Assembly: GCA_016927855.1 (NCBI GenBank)
Contig: JAFGLV010000024.1
Location: forward strand, 1-55,122
Direction: 5' to 3'
Length of the DNA stretch: 55,122 bases
Source of the DNA: Sedimentisphaerales bacterium
GTDB lineage: Bacteria; Planctomycetota; Phycisphaerae; Sedimentisphaerales; Anaerobacaceae
Shown here: positions 34,220 to 43,158 of the stretch, one piece after another
Numbering within the stretch: position 1 is the stretch's first letter
Layout: each line of letters opens with the position of its first letter
Notes under the pieces: generated by a model
The model's input: the letters and a program-made list of their open reading frames with translations, nothing else
What the model was told of the DNA's origin: nothing
The model's database searches: none
Position numbers and translations under genes: made by a program

Positions 34220-35427
34220 TGGCTGACCACGTACCATTCGTCAACAGCGGAAACGACCTGAAGCGCCTACGTGATTACTACGACACGCCCAGGGTGGCGC
34301 GCATCCAACTTGGCAATGCAGCGTCTCTTTCTAGGCGGCGGATTCAGCACACGTGTGACCTCTGGATGGACCCAGAGATCGACGGCTATCACAGGTTGCT
34401 CAAAGACGGCCAGGCATGGCCGGAGTGGGAAGAGCATATCAGGCAGTTCAACAACAGCGAAATCCTGGCAGACCCGGATTCCGTCAATAAGCCAAATGCT
34501 GAGAGGGTCAGAGTCCTGGTGTATGACATCCTGGACAAGTGCCAACGCTTCAAACCCGCCTGGATCACTGTCCCCCAACTGCCAGTGATTGGAGGTAGCA
34601 CGAGAAACAAGATGAACGCTGAGTTGGCCAAGGCGAGCGCCTCTTGGAAGGCGGAGCGAGGCTTCCAAGGCAAGTACGTCTTGCCACTTATCTTCACGCA
34701 TCAGAATCAACTCAAAGGTAAGACGCAATGGGCGGCGAAATTGAAGGTCGCGCAGCGGTGCTTTGATGCTGCGGGAGCCAATATCGTCTGGGCCGTGGAT
34801 TCAGATCTGGCGGATTGGAGGGGCAGCGACAAGTTCAGAGACCGCTTTGCGGCACTTGTTAGGTTCCACACCGATCTGAGAGAGAGGTTTTCGGGTGCCA
34901 AGATCATCGCGGGACCATATTGGGGCATGAATCTCGTTCTATGGGCACGTGATCTCTGCGATCATCCCGCGATCAGCTTGGGCCACGGGTTTTCCTATAG
35001 AATATCGGGAGGCTTCATACCGCCTGAGCCACCGAAAGCAATGGTAGCATTGACACCGCTGCGCCGATTGGCCGATCACACGGATGAACTGAAGACCTGG
35101 CTAGATTCTGTTCTCAACGAATTGCACCATTCGGACGAAGCTGCGAGGCAATTCTCACGCCTGAGACATGGATTCGCAGAACTGGCTTCATATGACATCG
35201 CACGAAACCAAGTGGCAGAGTTCTATGGAAGTTGGTTGAGGCAATTGAACTCCATTCCACCTAGCGGGCGCAGCCTCTTCCTCTTCCAAGATCTCTCTTC
35301 AGCCTTCGTCCTGGGCAGGAAACTCGTAAAGGAACTGGGCACCAGCACCGCGAGACTCCCGAAGTCGGAGGCACCAGCACGAGATCCTAACAAAGTGGCC
35401 GAGCAGCTTATGCTTCATTGTCTTTGA
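34219..35427 (+). CDS. Unrecognised 402-residue partner of the FRG protein
   Basis: The ATG at 34219 shares one base with the FRG stop (TGATG), and the preceding GTG at 34216 is less likely. The protein alternates hydrophobic strands and helices (WITVPQLPVIGG, GKYVLPLIFTHQNQLKG, ANIVWAVDSDLADW, AKIIAGPYWGMNLVLWARDL, PAISLGHGFSYRISGGF), consistent with an alpha/beta barrel, perhaps like phage P4 Beta-family or TGT-like proteins. This similarity is impressionistic. No catalytic motif is certain. The 3' end overlaps the converging gene by 20 bp. Confidence 0.7.
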   Translation: MADHVPFVNSGNDLKRLRDYYDTPRVARIQLGNAASLSRRRIQHTCDLWMDPEIDGYHRLLKDGQAWPEWEEHIRQFNNSEILADPDSVNKPNAERVRVLVYDILDKCQRFKPAWITVPQLPVIGGSTRNKMNAELAKASASWKAERGFQGKYVLPLIFTHQNQLKGKTQWAAKLKVAQRCFDAAGANIVWAVDSDLADWRGSDKFRDRFAALVRFHTDLRERFSGAKIIAGPYWGMNLVLWARDLCDHPAISLGHGFSYRISGGFIPPEPPKAMVALTPLRRLADHTDELKTWLDSVLNELHHSDEAARQFSRLRHGFAELASYDIARNQVAEFYGSWLRQLNSIPPSGRSLFLFQDLSSAFVLGRKLVKELGTSTARLPKSEAPARDPNKVAEQLMLHCL

Positions 35428-36100
35428 GGTAGGGTAGCCAGAACCGTTCGACCGAGTAGGCCTGGACGGTCTTTTCGCCGGCGGGGCGCTGCTTTCGCGG
35501 GCGCAGGACTACTTTGCAGCCGTTTCGCTGGACGGCAAGAATACCGACGCCCTTATTCGCAAAATCATGGCGGCGCTTGCTCTCGATCAGGCGTTCGGCG
35601 CGATCGACGGGCAGACCCACGTAGGATTCGTCGGCCAAGCCGAGGTTGTTGATCGCCTGGTTGAGGGCGTCGTCGATGCGCGCGAGCTTCAATTCGACTG
35701 CCACGAGGCGCTTGTGCAAGGGCATCCAGCCGTTGCGTTTGAAATAGGTTCCAGGAGACGCCTCGTAGATGAATCGGTCTCGTGCAAGACGGCTCACCTC
35801 CAGTTCGATCCGCCCGCGATCCAGGTAGCCGCCAAAATGCTCGTGCAATTGCTTGATGGTAACGGTAGCCCGATCAGTCTCATCCGGTATCAAAGACAGC
35901 AGGTGAACGCGAAGTTGAGAGCGGATGGGCTTGGTCTGCTTCCGCGCGAGTCTCTGGCGCACTTTGTTCTTGTTCAACGAGCAGCCGACCAGGTCGCAGA
36001 TGCCCCACGGCGTGGGGAACTCCTGCTTGACCATGAGCCCCTGCTCGCGCAGCCAGCACTCGGCTGGCTCGGCCATCTGGTTTTCATACTGGAACGCCAT
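35408..36100 (-). CDS. PD-(D/E)XK-like nuclease/regulator with inserted winged-helix segment
   Basis: The 230-residue protein has a split PD-(D/E)XK-like core. Glu27 and Asp36 are in QEFPTPWGICDLVG, and Glu136-Leu-Lys138 is in RLVAVELKLARIDDALNQA. Between them a segment of about 80 residues (LRVHLLSLIPDETDRATVTIKQLHEHFGGYLDRGRIELEVSRLARDRFIYE) reads as a winged helix. I have an impression of similar planctomycete proteins but no named family. The ATG at 36100 is preferred to one at 36145. Cleavage activity and target are unproven. The 3' end overlaps the FRG partner tail-to-tail. Confidence 0.6.
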   Translation of the reverse strand: MAFQYENQMAEPAECWLREQGLMVKQEFPTPWGICDLVGCSLNKNKVRQRLARKQTKPIRSQLRVHLLSLIPDETDRATVTIKQLHEHFGGYLDRGRIELEVSRLARDRFIYEASPGTYFKRNGWMPLHKRLVAVELKLARIDDALNQAINNLGLADESYVGLPVDRAERLIESKRRHDFANKGVGILAVQRNGCKVVLRPRKQRPAGEKTVQAYSVERFWLPYLKDNEA

Positions 36101-36440
36101 TAAACCCCACTCACACCTTCCGTAATGCTGCGCCGTGCCGCACACCAGCCGCTAAGAATACCTACGGCACATTCGCACCTCAAGTTCAATATCGAGATAC
36201 CCGCGTGCCGACCACCACCCGGATATGCGCATACGCGATAACTCTTTACTGCACACAGTCTTAGAGAAAGCGGCAAAACCCGTGTCGCCGCGCCTGGAGG
36301 GAATCGAGCCAGGCGGCCAGGACCGCGCCGAGCGGGACCGGGACCAGCCGGCGCGGTGGACATAGGAGATCGGCACAACTTTCTTCTCTATACATCCTTC
36401 TTGCTCCTGCGACCGAAACAGTTGGGATTTCCTATGACGG
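36101..36440. other. Intergenic gap at the phage boundary, no gene seen
   Basis: 340 bases between the nuclease-like gene and the phage primase stop. It holds a GC-rich imperfect dyad around 36288-36360 (CGCGCCTGG..CCAGGCGG and CGGGACCGGGACC) but no tRNA or integrase site I can support. It is one end of the phage block. Confidence 0.45.
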
Positions 36441-37922
36441 CTAGGGCAGCGCGCTCCAGGCGGCGTGGGCGACTTCGGAACCCTCCATCACCGCCAGACC
36501 TTGGTACAGCGGCAGGCGTCGGCCTGCCTCGCACGGGCGGGTCTTCTGCATCGTGGGGAAGGCGCGTTTGACCTCTTTGCCGAAGTTGGCGGCGTTGAGC
36601 GGGCGGTAGCCGTTGGCTTCGCACCAGCGGACGTAAGACTGATAGACCTCGGCGGTGGGCAGGCCTTCGTACTCCAGCGCGGCGACGTAGTTGTCCAGCA
36701 GGAACGTGCGGGCGGGGTTGACGTCGCAACGGTACCGCTCGACGGCCCGGCGGCACGCGGCGGGCGCGAGAAAGCCGCCGTCGGCGCGCAGCGAAAGCAG
36801 GCCGCGCCAGGCCCAGTTGAAGATGCCGCCCAGCTCGCGCGTCAGCGCGTCGATCAGGTGCGGGTTCTGCTCGTCCTCGCCGACGACGCGCTCGAACGGC
36901 ACGTAGAGCAGGCGGCGCCAGATGCCCTGGCTGCGGTCGGCGAACTGCGGCAGTTGGTTGGTGCTGATCATGACCTTGGCGGTCGGATGGGCGTGGATCG
37001 GCTCGCGGTACTTGCGCTCGAAGGTCATGCGGTCGCCGGAGGTGTAGGCCTTCAGCACCGTCTCGGCCAGCTCGTCGAGGCCGTGCATGCTCTCGCTGGT
37101 CGAGTTGAGCCGCTGGCCCAGCGTCGCGGCCAGGCTGAACCGGCTGGCAAACTGCGACAGCGGCACGTGGCTGACGTTATCTTCGCCGAGCATGCGTTCG
37201 AGCAGCGTGGTGAAGACGGTCTTGCCGTTGCGCCCTTCGCCGGCGATGAGCAGGAACTTCTGCTGGCGCGTGTCGGCGGTCAGCAGGTAGCCGGCCCACT
37301 GCTGCAAGAGCGTCACGCGGTCGGCGTCACCTTCCATGACGTCGTCGAGGAAGGCGTCCCAGCGTGGGCAGCGCGCCTCGGGGTCGTAGGCGTAGGGCAG
37401 GCGCGTGAGGGTGAAGAAACGCGGCGTGTGCCCGACCCGCAAGGGCCGGTCGCTGTCGTCGAGCATCAGCAGGCCATTGGCGAACGACAGCGTGGTGATG
37501 CCGCACCGCTGGCGACCGTCGGGCCAACTGTCGAGCGTGCGGTCCTCGGGCAGGTGCACGCCCTCGGTGCCCGACAGCGCCAAGAGGATATTGGCGATCT
37601 GGCCGGTCGTGATGCGCACGTAGTCGTCGGTCCCGTCGGCCGTGCCGATCCGCTGGTTGGTCCGCTGCAAGTGGCCGACGACGCGGCGTTGCATGTCACC
37701 GGGCGAGATCGGCGAATAGCGGCCCGCCTCGTAGCGGTAGAAGTCGCCCCGCCACCAGCGCAGCGTGTAGTCCGCCTGCCCCGCCGTCGGCAGCGGCGCC
37801 AGGGCGTCATCGTCTCCGGCGGGCTCGCCTTCGCGCGGCGGCTCCCAGATGTACGCGGCGTGCAAGAACCCTTCCGCCAGCCGCGTTGGGTCCGTGTAGA
37901 ATTCTCGATCACTGCGTGACAT
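36441..37922 (-). CDS. Phage/plasmid primase-helicase (P4/D5-like, SF3)
   Basis: The 493-residue protein has the SF3 helicase Walker A GEGRNGKT near residue 230, followed by Walker B-like and sensor segments (TSESMHGLDELAETVLKAYTSGDRMTFERKYREPI, KVMISTNQLPQF, RRLLYVPFERVV). The D5-N-like domain precedes it (about 60-200). This class unwinds phage origins. The ATG at 37922 with GGAGG is chosen. It is the last gene of the phage block, next to host DNA. Confidence 0.92.
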   Translation of the reverse strand: MSRSDREFYTDPTRLAEGFLHAAYIWEPPREGEPAGDDDALAPLPTAGQADYTLRWWRGDFYRYEAGRYSPISPGDMQRRVVGHLQRTNQRIGTADGTDDYVRITTGQIANILLALSGTEGVHLPEDRTLDSWPDGRQRCGITTLSFANGLLMLDDSDRPLRVGHTPRFFTLTRLPYAYDPEARCPRWDAFLDDVMEGDADRVTLLQQWAGYLLTADTRQQKFLLIAGEGRNGKTVFTTLLERMLGEDNVSHVPLSQFASRFSLAATLGQRLNSTSESMHGLDELAETVLKAYTSGDRMTFERKYREPIHAHPTAKVMISTNQLPQFADRSQGIWRRLLYVPFERVVGEDEQNPHLIDALTRELGGIFNWAWRGLLSLRADGGFLAPAACRRAVERYRCDVNPARTFLLDNYVAALEYEGLPTAEVYQSYVRWCEANGYRPLNAANFGKEVKRAFPTMQKTRPCEAGRRLPLYQGLAVMEGSEVAHAAWSALP

Positions 37923-37945
37923 CAATCTGCCTCCGTGCCCTGACG

Positions 37946-37977
37946 AATAGGTCCTATTGGTCGTATGGGACCTATGT
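37946..37977. repeat. GGACCTAT-type dispersed repeat, copy 2
   Basis: AATAGGTCCTATTGG then TCGTATGGGACCTATGTG. It matches copy 1 at 1884-1915 near pepA and copy 3 at 48602-48634. It sits between the primase and the lipoprotein gene inside the phage block. Confidence 0.7.
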
Positions 37978-37982
37978 GAGAA

Positions 37983-38600
37983 TCAACCTTTCAATCCGGC
38001 GACGAGCTGGCGGGTTTCGGCCGACTGATTGGACTGGGCGGCTTTGAAGGACGCGACCTGGTCGGCGTTTTGCTGCTTGAACCGCTCGTTGCCGGCGACG
38101 ATCTCGCGTAACGCCTGGCTCTTGGCGCGAGCGTCTCGCAGGAAGCGCGCGATCCGCGTGCCGTAGATGCCGCCGGCCAAAGCCGCGATGCCGATGCCGA
38201 TCTCCAGCAGTGTGTCGACGACGTCCCACGGGCCCGGCCGGGCAGCGGAATCGACCAGGGCACCCTGGGCCAGTTGCCAGTTCGCCTCCGCGAGGATCTG
38301 CTCGTTCGTCTCGGCGGGCGGGACTTCATCGGGCAGGCCACAGTAGGCGGTCAGCGCACGGCTCTGCACCTCCGACAGCTTCGTCAGCACCTGCAACTGC
38401 GGCGAAGTCTCTTCCGTGACAGCCACTTCGGCAGCCGCCTCGGCGGTGCGCTGGTGCAGCCAGGCATTCTGTTTGATCGTCTCGCTCGGCGCCAGCCGCA
38501 AGCTCCCGCAGCCGGCGAGAGTGATCATAGCGATGGCGACCGACAGCAACCGCAGGGGCAGAACGTTGCCCATCCTGCAGCGATAGGTAGGTTCGTTCAT
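37983..38600 (-). CDS. Phage-block lipoprotein with a membrane segment
   Basis: The 205-residue protein has a lipobox MITLAGCGSL (Cys31) after a basic/hydrophobic start. A second hydrophobic helix (LLEIGIGIAALAGGIYGTRIARFL, about 131-154) is followed by a charged C-terminal helix. Lipoproteins in phage late regions can be spanin-like lysis factors, but this is only position-based. Its ATG overlaps the upstream gene's stop by 4 bp. Confidence 0.65.
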   Translation of the reverse strand: MNEPTYRCRMGNVLPLRLLSVAIAMITLAGCGSLRLAPSETIKQNAWLHQRTAEAAAEVAVTEETSPQLQVLTKLSEVQSRALTAYCGLPDEVPPAETNEQILAEANWQLAQGALVDSAARPGPWDVVDTLLEIGIGIAALAGGIYGTRIARFLRDARAKSQALREIVAGNERFKQQNADQVASFKAAQSNQSAETRQLVAGLKG

Positions 38601-38860
38601 GGTTGGTCTCCTAAGCGTCTTTCGATGGCTTGGACGCGATATTCGTGGGCGAGGGTTTGGGTCGAGAGGGTTTCCAGCTTCTGGGTGTAGCGCGCTTGGG
38701 TTTCGAGCAGCATGGTGACGTCACGTTGGAGGCTGTCGAGCTGGCGCTGGAGGTTGAGCCAACTGCCGACGATCAGCGACGCGAGTGTCGCCAGTTGCAG
38801 CAAGGCCGAGAGATTGATGCGGCGGTCGAGCCGCCAGGTGGATGGGTGGGTTCGGGTCAT
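38597..38860 (-). CDS. Small membrane protein with coiled-coil (holin-like position)
   Basis: The 87-residue protein has one transmembrane helix (INLSALLQLATLASLIVGSWLNL, about 15-38) and a coiled-coil tail (QRQLDSLQRDVTMLLETQARYTQKLETL). That is the shape of many phage holin-accessory or i-spanin proteins. It overlaps the lipoprotein gene by 4 bp (ATGA). The start MTRTHPSTWR at 38860 is chosen over 38890. Confidence 0.55.
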   Translation of the reverse strand: MTRTHPSTWRLDRRINLSALLQLATLASLIVGSWLNLQRQLDSLQRDVTMLLETQARYTQKLETLSTQTLAHEYRVQAIERRLGDQP

Positions 38861-38896
38861 CGTGGTTCTCCCTTGTGGGTCCAATAGCACCTGTAC

Positions 38897-39229
38897 TCAC
38901 GGCACGGCGTAGAACGCGTTGCTGTCGGCGATGCGAAACATCAGGGCGTAGGTCCCGGCCGTCAACGTGCCTGACGACTGAAACGGCTCGGCCAGATTGA
39001 ACGCCTCTGTCGCTTCGGCGGTCGGTACCGGCTCCGTGCCGATCTGGCCGAGGATGACCGGCTGGACGCTGTAAACGTTGTAGCCAACCAGGCTGACGAT
39101 CTTCACCGGCTGCGCCTCACTCGTCACAGCGGCGTTGATCGGCAGCGCTGCTTGCTTGCGGTTAGCGCCGCCGGCGCGGGCCAGGTCGGCCAGAACCTGT
39201 TGCTGGTCGGTAACATGTCGTTCGTGCAT
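38897..39229 (-). CDS. Hypothetical phage-block protein
   Basis: The 110-residue protein starts MHERHVTDQQQVLADLARAGGANRKQAALPI and has a beta-rich C-terminal half (KIVSLVGYNVYSVQPVILG, GTYALMFRIADSNAFYAV). I do not recognise it. It is between the baseplate-like gene and the small membrane protein, so it is probably virion-associated. Confidence 0.6.
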   Translation of the reverse strand: MHERHVTDQQQVLADLARAGGANRKQAALPINAAVTSEAQPVKIVSLVGYNVYSVQPVILGQIGTEPVPTAEATEAFNLAEPFQSSGTLTAGTYALMFRIADSNAFYAVP

Positions 39230-39257
39230 CGGTACGCTTCCTTCTTAGAGGGGGCAA

Positions 39258-41090
39258 TTAGAGTCGCCGGCGCGCGACTTTCAGTTGCGTGCACTGTCGG
39301 GCGAAGTCCATGTGCACGCGCTCGATCCAGAGCAGGCTGCGGTTGTCGCGTCGGCAGGCCAGCAGGTCGCGACTGTCGGGGTTCGACGTCACTCGGTCGC
39401 CGGGCTGGAAGTGCAGCAACAGGCTGGGCGTCTGCACCTCGACCGTCTCGAACACGTGCGACGACGCGGCGGCGGTGCGCCGCACGAACTCATGCAGCGC
39501 GGCGCTGTCGTCGATCTGGTCGGACGCCTCGGGGTTCTCCAGCGCCGCCTGAGCGAAGCGGCTTTGCGCGGACACCTTGCGATAGCGGAACCGACGTGGC
39601 AGCGTGATGACGTGGTCCACGACCGGCGCCGGCGAGCCGACCGGACCGTCGGCGACGACAGCGGTAAGACGCTCGTCGCTGACGATGGACGCGGTGATCC
39701 TGAACTTCAGGTTGTCCCGCTGGGCGGCGATCCACGTTTCCATGTCGAGCCGGTCGCTGCTGAGCCAGACGCCACACTCGTCGAGCAGGTTGTCGAAGGC
39801 GTAGGGGTAGTCGTACCAGTGCAGGCCGCCGTCGCGCGAGACCTCCAGCTTGTAGCCGAGCGAGCGACCCTGGGCGTTGGCGGTCAAGGCCGGCCAGAAA
39901 CGCCGACGCTGGCGCACGTAAGCGGCGCCCTCGAAGATGGCCGACAGATCGAACGGCTCGCCCTGGCTGTACGGCGCTGGAGTGTAGTCGCCCGCTTCGT
40001 TGAGACACCATTTGCGATAGACGTCTTTGAGCTGGTAGAACGCCGGGTTCGTCGAGGGAGAGAATTTGGCGAAGTCGGCGTCTTCCAGCACCGGGTCCCA
40101 CGCTTTGACCAAATCGAAGGTCGCTTCGTAGACTTTGAAATCGCCCTGACCGATGTAGCGATGCGTCACCGGGTAGAATTGCCGCCTGCTGTGCAAGGTC
40201 GCGACGTTCGTGCGTGATAGAGACAGCGATCCGCCTTGGGGTTGGCGGTTCAACTCGACGGCTCGACCTTGGCCGTTTCGATAGAACACGACGGCTTCGG
40301 TTGGTCCGCTCGGCAAGAGGCACGGCTCGAAGCGGAACGCCAGGCCGACGTACTCGCAGCAATACTGGAGAGCCTGCAACAAGCTCAGGCCGGTGACATC
40401 GAGGTCGCCGGCAAGCTGGTGCTGCGTCAGAGCCTCCAACTGGTCCCGGCCGGGCCGGTGGAGCGACGCGACCGGCAGGTACTCACACAACAGGTAGTCG
40501 ATGACCTCGGCACAGCTCCACGGTCGTGTTGCAGATGTTCCGGCGGCAAACGCCGTGAAGGTCTTGCCGTCGATGGCCACCGGCTCGAGGGAGGCATTGC
40601 CTTGGCCGCTCGGATTGAACGTGGTATCGAGCCCCGTCAGGAGAGCCGTCTGGCCGTTTGCCTGGCGCACGCGCCGACCGTAGACCGTGATGCGTTCGAG
40701 CACAGCGCTGAAATCCCTGGCGACCATCTCTACCCGTTCTCCGTCGGAATCGATGCTCGTCTCGATGGTCTCGATGCGGCCGGCGAAGATCGTCAGACCC
40801 GATGTGACTGCTTGCGACGAGTCGGTTCGGTAAAGTTGCTGGAGACACACGGTCTGTCCCAGGCCGAAACGGTCCTCGACGTGCTCAAGAGGCGATGTGG
40901 CCGTTTCAGCGTGTGCGTCGTGATGACAGATCAGGCAAGCTGAGCCAAACTCAGGCCAGCCGCCTCGTACGATTTCGAACGGCACGAGGTCAGGGCAGGC
41001 AACACCGTCGACAAAGGCGACGGCCGTCGTCGCAGGCAACGCCAGGCGAGAATCCTCGGGCACGAACAGCTCAGTGGTATTGGTTGTCAT
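39258..41090 (-). CDS. Large virion/baseplate-like phage protein
   Basis: The 610-residue protein starts MTTNTTELFVPEDSRLALP at 41090, sharing ATGA with the upstream stop. Segments such as ERVEMVARDFSAVLERITVYGRRV and LSLLQALQYCCEYVGLAFRFEPCLL resemble late-control or gp27-like baseplate hub domains; two CxxC-like pairs occur early (VACPDL, CLICHH). The longer frame to 41381 is upstream read-through. Function as tail or baseplate structure is a moderate inference. Confidence 0.65.
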   Translation of the reverse strand: MTTNTTELFVPEDSRLALPATTAVAFVDGVACPDLVPFEIVRGGWPEFGSACLICHHDAHAETATSPLEHVEDRFGLGQTVCLQQLYRTDSSQAVTSGLTIFAGRIETIETSIDSDGERVEMVARDFSAVLERITVYGRRVRQANGQTALLTGLDTTFNPSGQGNASLEPVAIDGKTFTAFAAGTSATRPWSCAEVIDYLLCEYLPVASLHRPGRDQLEALTQHQLAGDLDVTGLSLLQALQYCCEYVGLAFRFEPCLLPSGPTEAVVFYRNGQGRAVELNRQPQGGSLSLSRTNVATLHSRRQFYPVTHRYIGQGDFKVYEATFDLVKAWDPVLEDADFAKFSPSTNPAFYQLKDVYRKWCLNEAGDYTPAPYSQGEPFDLSAIFEGAAYVRQRRRFWPALTANAQGRSLGYKLEVSRDGGLHWYDYPYAFDNLLDECGVWLSSDRLDMETWIAAQRDNLKFRITASIVSDERLTAVVADGPVGSPAPVVDHVITLPRRFRYRKVSAQSRFAQAALENPEASDQIDDSAALHEFVRRTAAASSHVFETVEVQTPSLLLHFQPGDRVTSNPDSRDLLACRRDNRSLLWIERVHMDFARQCTQLKVARRRL

Positions 41091-42709
41091 GGTGACGTCT
41101 CCACAGCAAGAATGGTCGCCGCCGGCGGGCACGAGGCTCCTATCGTGCAGGAGGCGGCCGCCATCATTTGACCTTCGCTCCCGTCGGCACTTTGGGCGCG
41201 GACAATGAAAGTGTATCGGCCTGGCAACAACGGATCGGTCTGAAAGCTGTATGGGCGGCGTCCTTCGTAGGGAACCGTGCCAAGGGCTGTCACCAGATCG
41301 ACCTGGCCTGTCCCGTTGTCGCCATAGACGTTGAAGGCGTGCGGTGCGGCCTGTTGATGCAGCGGACAGTAAAGCCAGCAAAGCTTGACTCTGCCCTTCC
41401 CCGCCGGCCGTGCCGCCAGACCGAAGACACCGTTTGGCGCAGGCTCAACGAGGTCTCCATCCGGCCCGATGGCGATCGTGACTCTGGCAGCAGTCGTACG
41501 TTCCTGATGTCCACAACCATTGAAGCGCCGCACGACGTAGCAGTAAGTCGCACCAGGCTCGTGCGTGAGATAGCTCGGCAATACGATCTGTCCCGCTTGC
41601 GGGTTGGCCGTGCAAAGGATCGCCCCGAAGTCCACTTCGTCGAGCGTGCGACCTCGGTACACCGCCGAGCAGCCGGAGGGGCGCATGCAGAACCACCCGC
41701 GCGTTAGCACTGTCGCCAAGTGGAAGGCCTGCGAGGTCATGCCGCCAAAGAGCGCGTCCTGCCACCAGGCAGTCCCGCCGTGGGACGGAGCCGCCAGGCT
41801 TTCCACCGATCCGGCCAGTGAGGAGACCGCCTGGATGACTCCCGAGAGCGACATGATGTCCGCCTGCGTCAGCGAAGCACCTGCCTGGGAGGCTGCGGCG
41901 CATGCGCCCGCGAGCCTGCGGACGAGCCCGACCGTAGCGCTGCACCCGGTGACGGCGCCGAGCGTACCGGCAAGGTATTGCGCATTGTCTGTCGCTAGCG
42001 CTGCCGCCGATAGAAGCGCGCCTCGAAACATGGCATACGATTCGCGGTAGAGCTGCGCCACCTCGGCGGCGGTCAAAGCACGGCGGTATACGTAGACGTG
42101 GTAGATGCTTGCCGGCCAGAAGCTGTTGAGTGAGTCATGATAATTCTGGGCGCCGATAGCCATGCGACTGAAGTGAATGGAACCGAAGCCGTCCGGGATG
42201 GAATCGACCACACAGACCTCGTCGACATACCCAGCGAAGCGGTTTGCACTGGGGTTGAAGATGAAGACGAGCTGGTGCGGCACACCGTCGTCGACGTCGC
42301 TATTCGGATACGTGTTGACGACATTGGTGTTGTCGTCCTCACGCAGCAGGACCCGATACTGGCCGGTGGAGAGGCAACCGATGGAAAGTCGGGAGTTGTA
42401 GGCGGGGTGACCGAAGCCGACCGCAACACATTCAGAGCCAAGCCAGACAGCGCAGACCTTCATGACGACCGAGAAGTCCTTCTCACCGTCAATGGCCAAA
42501 TCGCTCACGAATGCCTGGTCGGTTCCGTTGAAGTCGCACCGGCCTGTACCCCACGTCGGCGTCGCGGCGCCGACCGCCGTCTCACCGACGATAGCATCGC
42601 GCGTCGTGTCTCCGACACCTTCGTTCAGCAGCCAGCACAGTGCCAACCCTTGTGACAGTGGGTGGGTACGATTCAGACTGACGCCGGGTTGAGGTTTGAG
42701 CAGGCGCAT
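41087..42709 (-). CDS. LamG-like domain virion protein
   Basis: The 540-residue protein has an N-terminal concanavalin/LamG jelly-roll (about 15-225: CDFNGTDQAFVSD, FSVVMKVCAVWLG, HQLVFIFNPSANRFAGYVDEVCVVD, WPASIYHVYVYRRALTAAEVAQLY). The C-terminal portion is beta-rich and Fn3-like (about 420-520). LamG domains bind carbohydrates, so surface attachment to the host or to polysaccharide is likely. It is coupled to its neighbours by short overlaps at both ends. Confidence 0.75.
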   Translation of the reverse strand: MRLLKPQPGVSLNRTHPLSQGLALCWLLNEGVGDTTRDAIVGETAVGAATPTWGTGRCDFNGTDQAFVSDLAIDGEKDFSVVMKVCAVWLGSECVAVGFGHPAYNSRLSIGCLSTGQYRVLLREDDNTNVVNTYPNSDVDDGVPHQLVFIFNPSANRFAGYVDEVCVVDSIPDGFGSIHFSRMAIGAQNYHDSLNSFWPASIYHVYVYRRALTAAEVAQLYRESYAMFRGALLSAAALATDNAQYLAGTLGAVTGCSATVGLVRRLAGACAAASQAGASLTQADIMSLSGVIQAVSSLAGSVESLAAPSHGGTAWWQDALFGGMTSQAFHLATVLTRGWFCMRPSGCSAVYRGRTLDEVDFGAILCTANPQAGQIVLPSYLTHEPGATYCYVVRRFNGCGHQERTTAARVTIAIGPDGDLVEPAPNGVFGLAARPAGKGRVKLCWLYCPLHQQAAPHAFNVYGDNGTGQVDLVTALGTVPYEGRRPYSFQTDPLLPGRYTFIVRAQSADGSEGQMMAAASCTIGASCPPAATILAVETSP

Positions 42710-43119
42710 CAGCTCACCGTCTTTTCATTCAGACAGGCCGAGACGGTGATCGCGTTCGAGGAGGCATTGCTCTGGGCGTGGAGCTTGCCGCCTTTGGCAA
42801 TCGGGCAGGTGAGCGTCTTGACCGCCGGATCGTTGGCGTGTGTGTCCAGCACACCCAGCAGAATTCCCTCGTCGCTGTCGGCGGGATACTCGTCGGTCGA
42901 AGCGCCGTCAGGATCGCCGCAGGTGGCCAGCAGGTAGAATTCGATCGTGTCGCCTGATGCCGGCGAGCCGGCGTTGTCGGCCTTGAGCGTGACCATCGCG
43001 TCGATGGCGGTCGCGGAAAAACTGAACGCGTCCGACGTGGCCGTGCCGCCGGCACCGACCGATTTCGAGTTGTTGCCGCTGTCCCATTGGACCTGGATCT
43101 CGTGGTTGGCTACAGCCAT
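42709..43119 (-). CDS. Small virion-associated protein
   Basis: The 136-residue protein starts MAVANHEIQVQWDSGNNSKSV. It is acidic, beta-rich and has no hydrophobic segment. It is translated just before the LamG protein (stop and start overlap at 42709). Not recognised; probably a decoration or tail protein. Confidence 0.6.
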   Translation of the reverse strand: MAVANHEIQVQWDSGNNSKSVGAGGTATSDAFSFSATAIDAMVTLKADNAGSPASGDTIEFYLLATCGDPDGASTDEYPADSDEGILLGVLDTHANDPAVKTLTCPIAKGGKLHAQSNASSNAITVSACLNEKTVS

Positions 43120-43158
43120 GATAAGTCTCCTTCTTCTCGTGCTGCGGATCAGCCCTCA

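Noticed and set aside
36101-36440. Phage attachment site
   Set aside because: No direct repeat shared with the far end near 50173-50820 could be seen, and no tRNA is present.
36465-37919. 484-residue plus-strand frame
   Set aside because: Fully antisense to the phage primase-helicase, with repeated valine/alanine-rich sequence and no domain.
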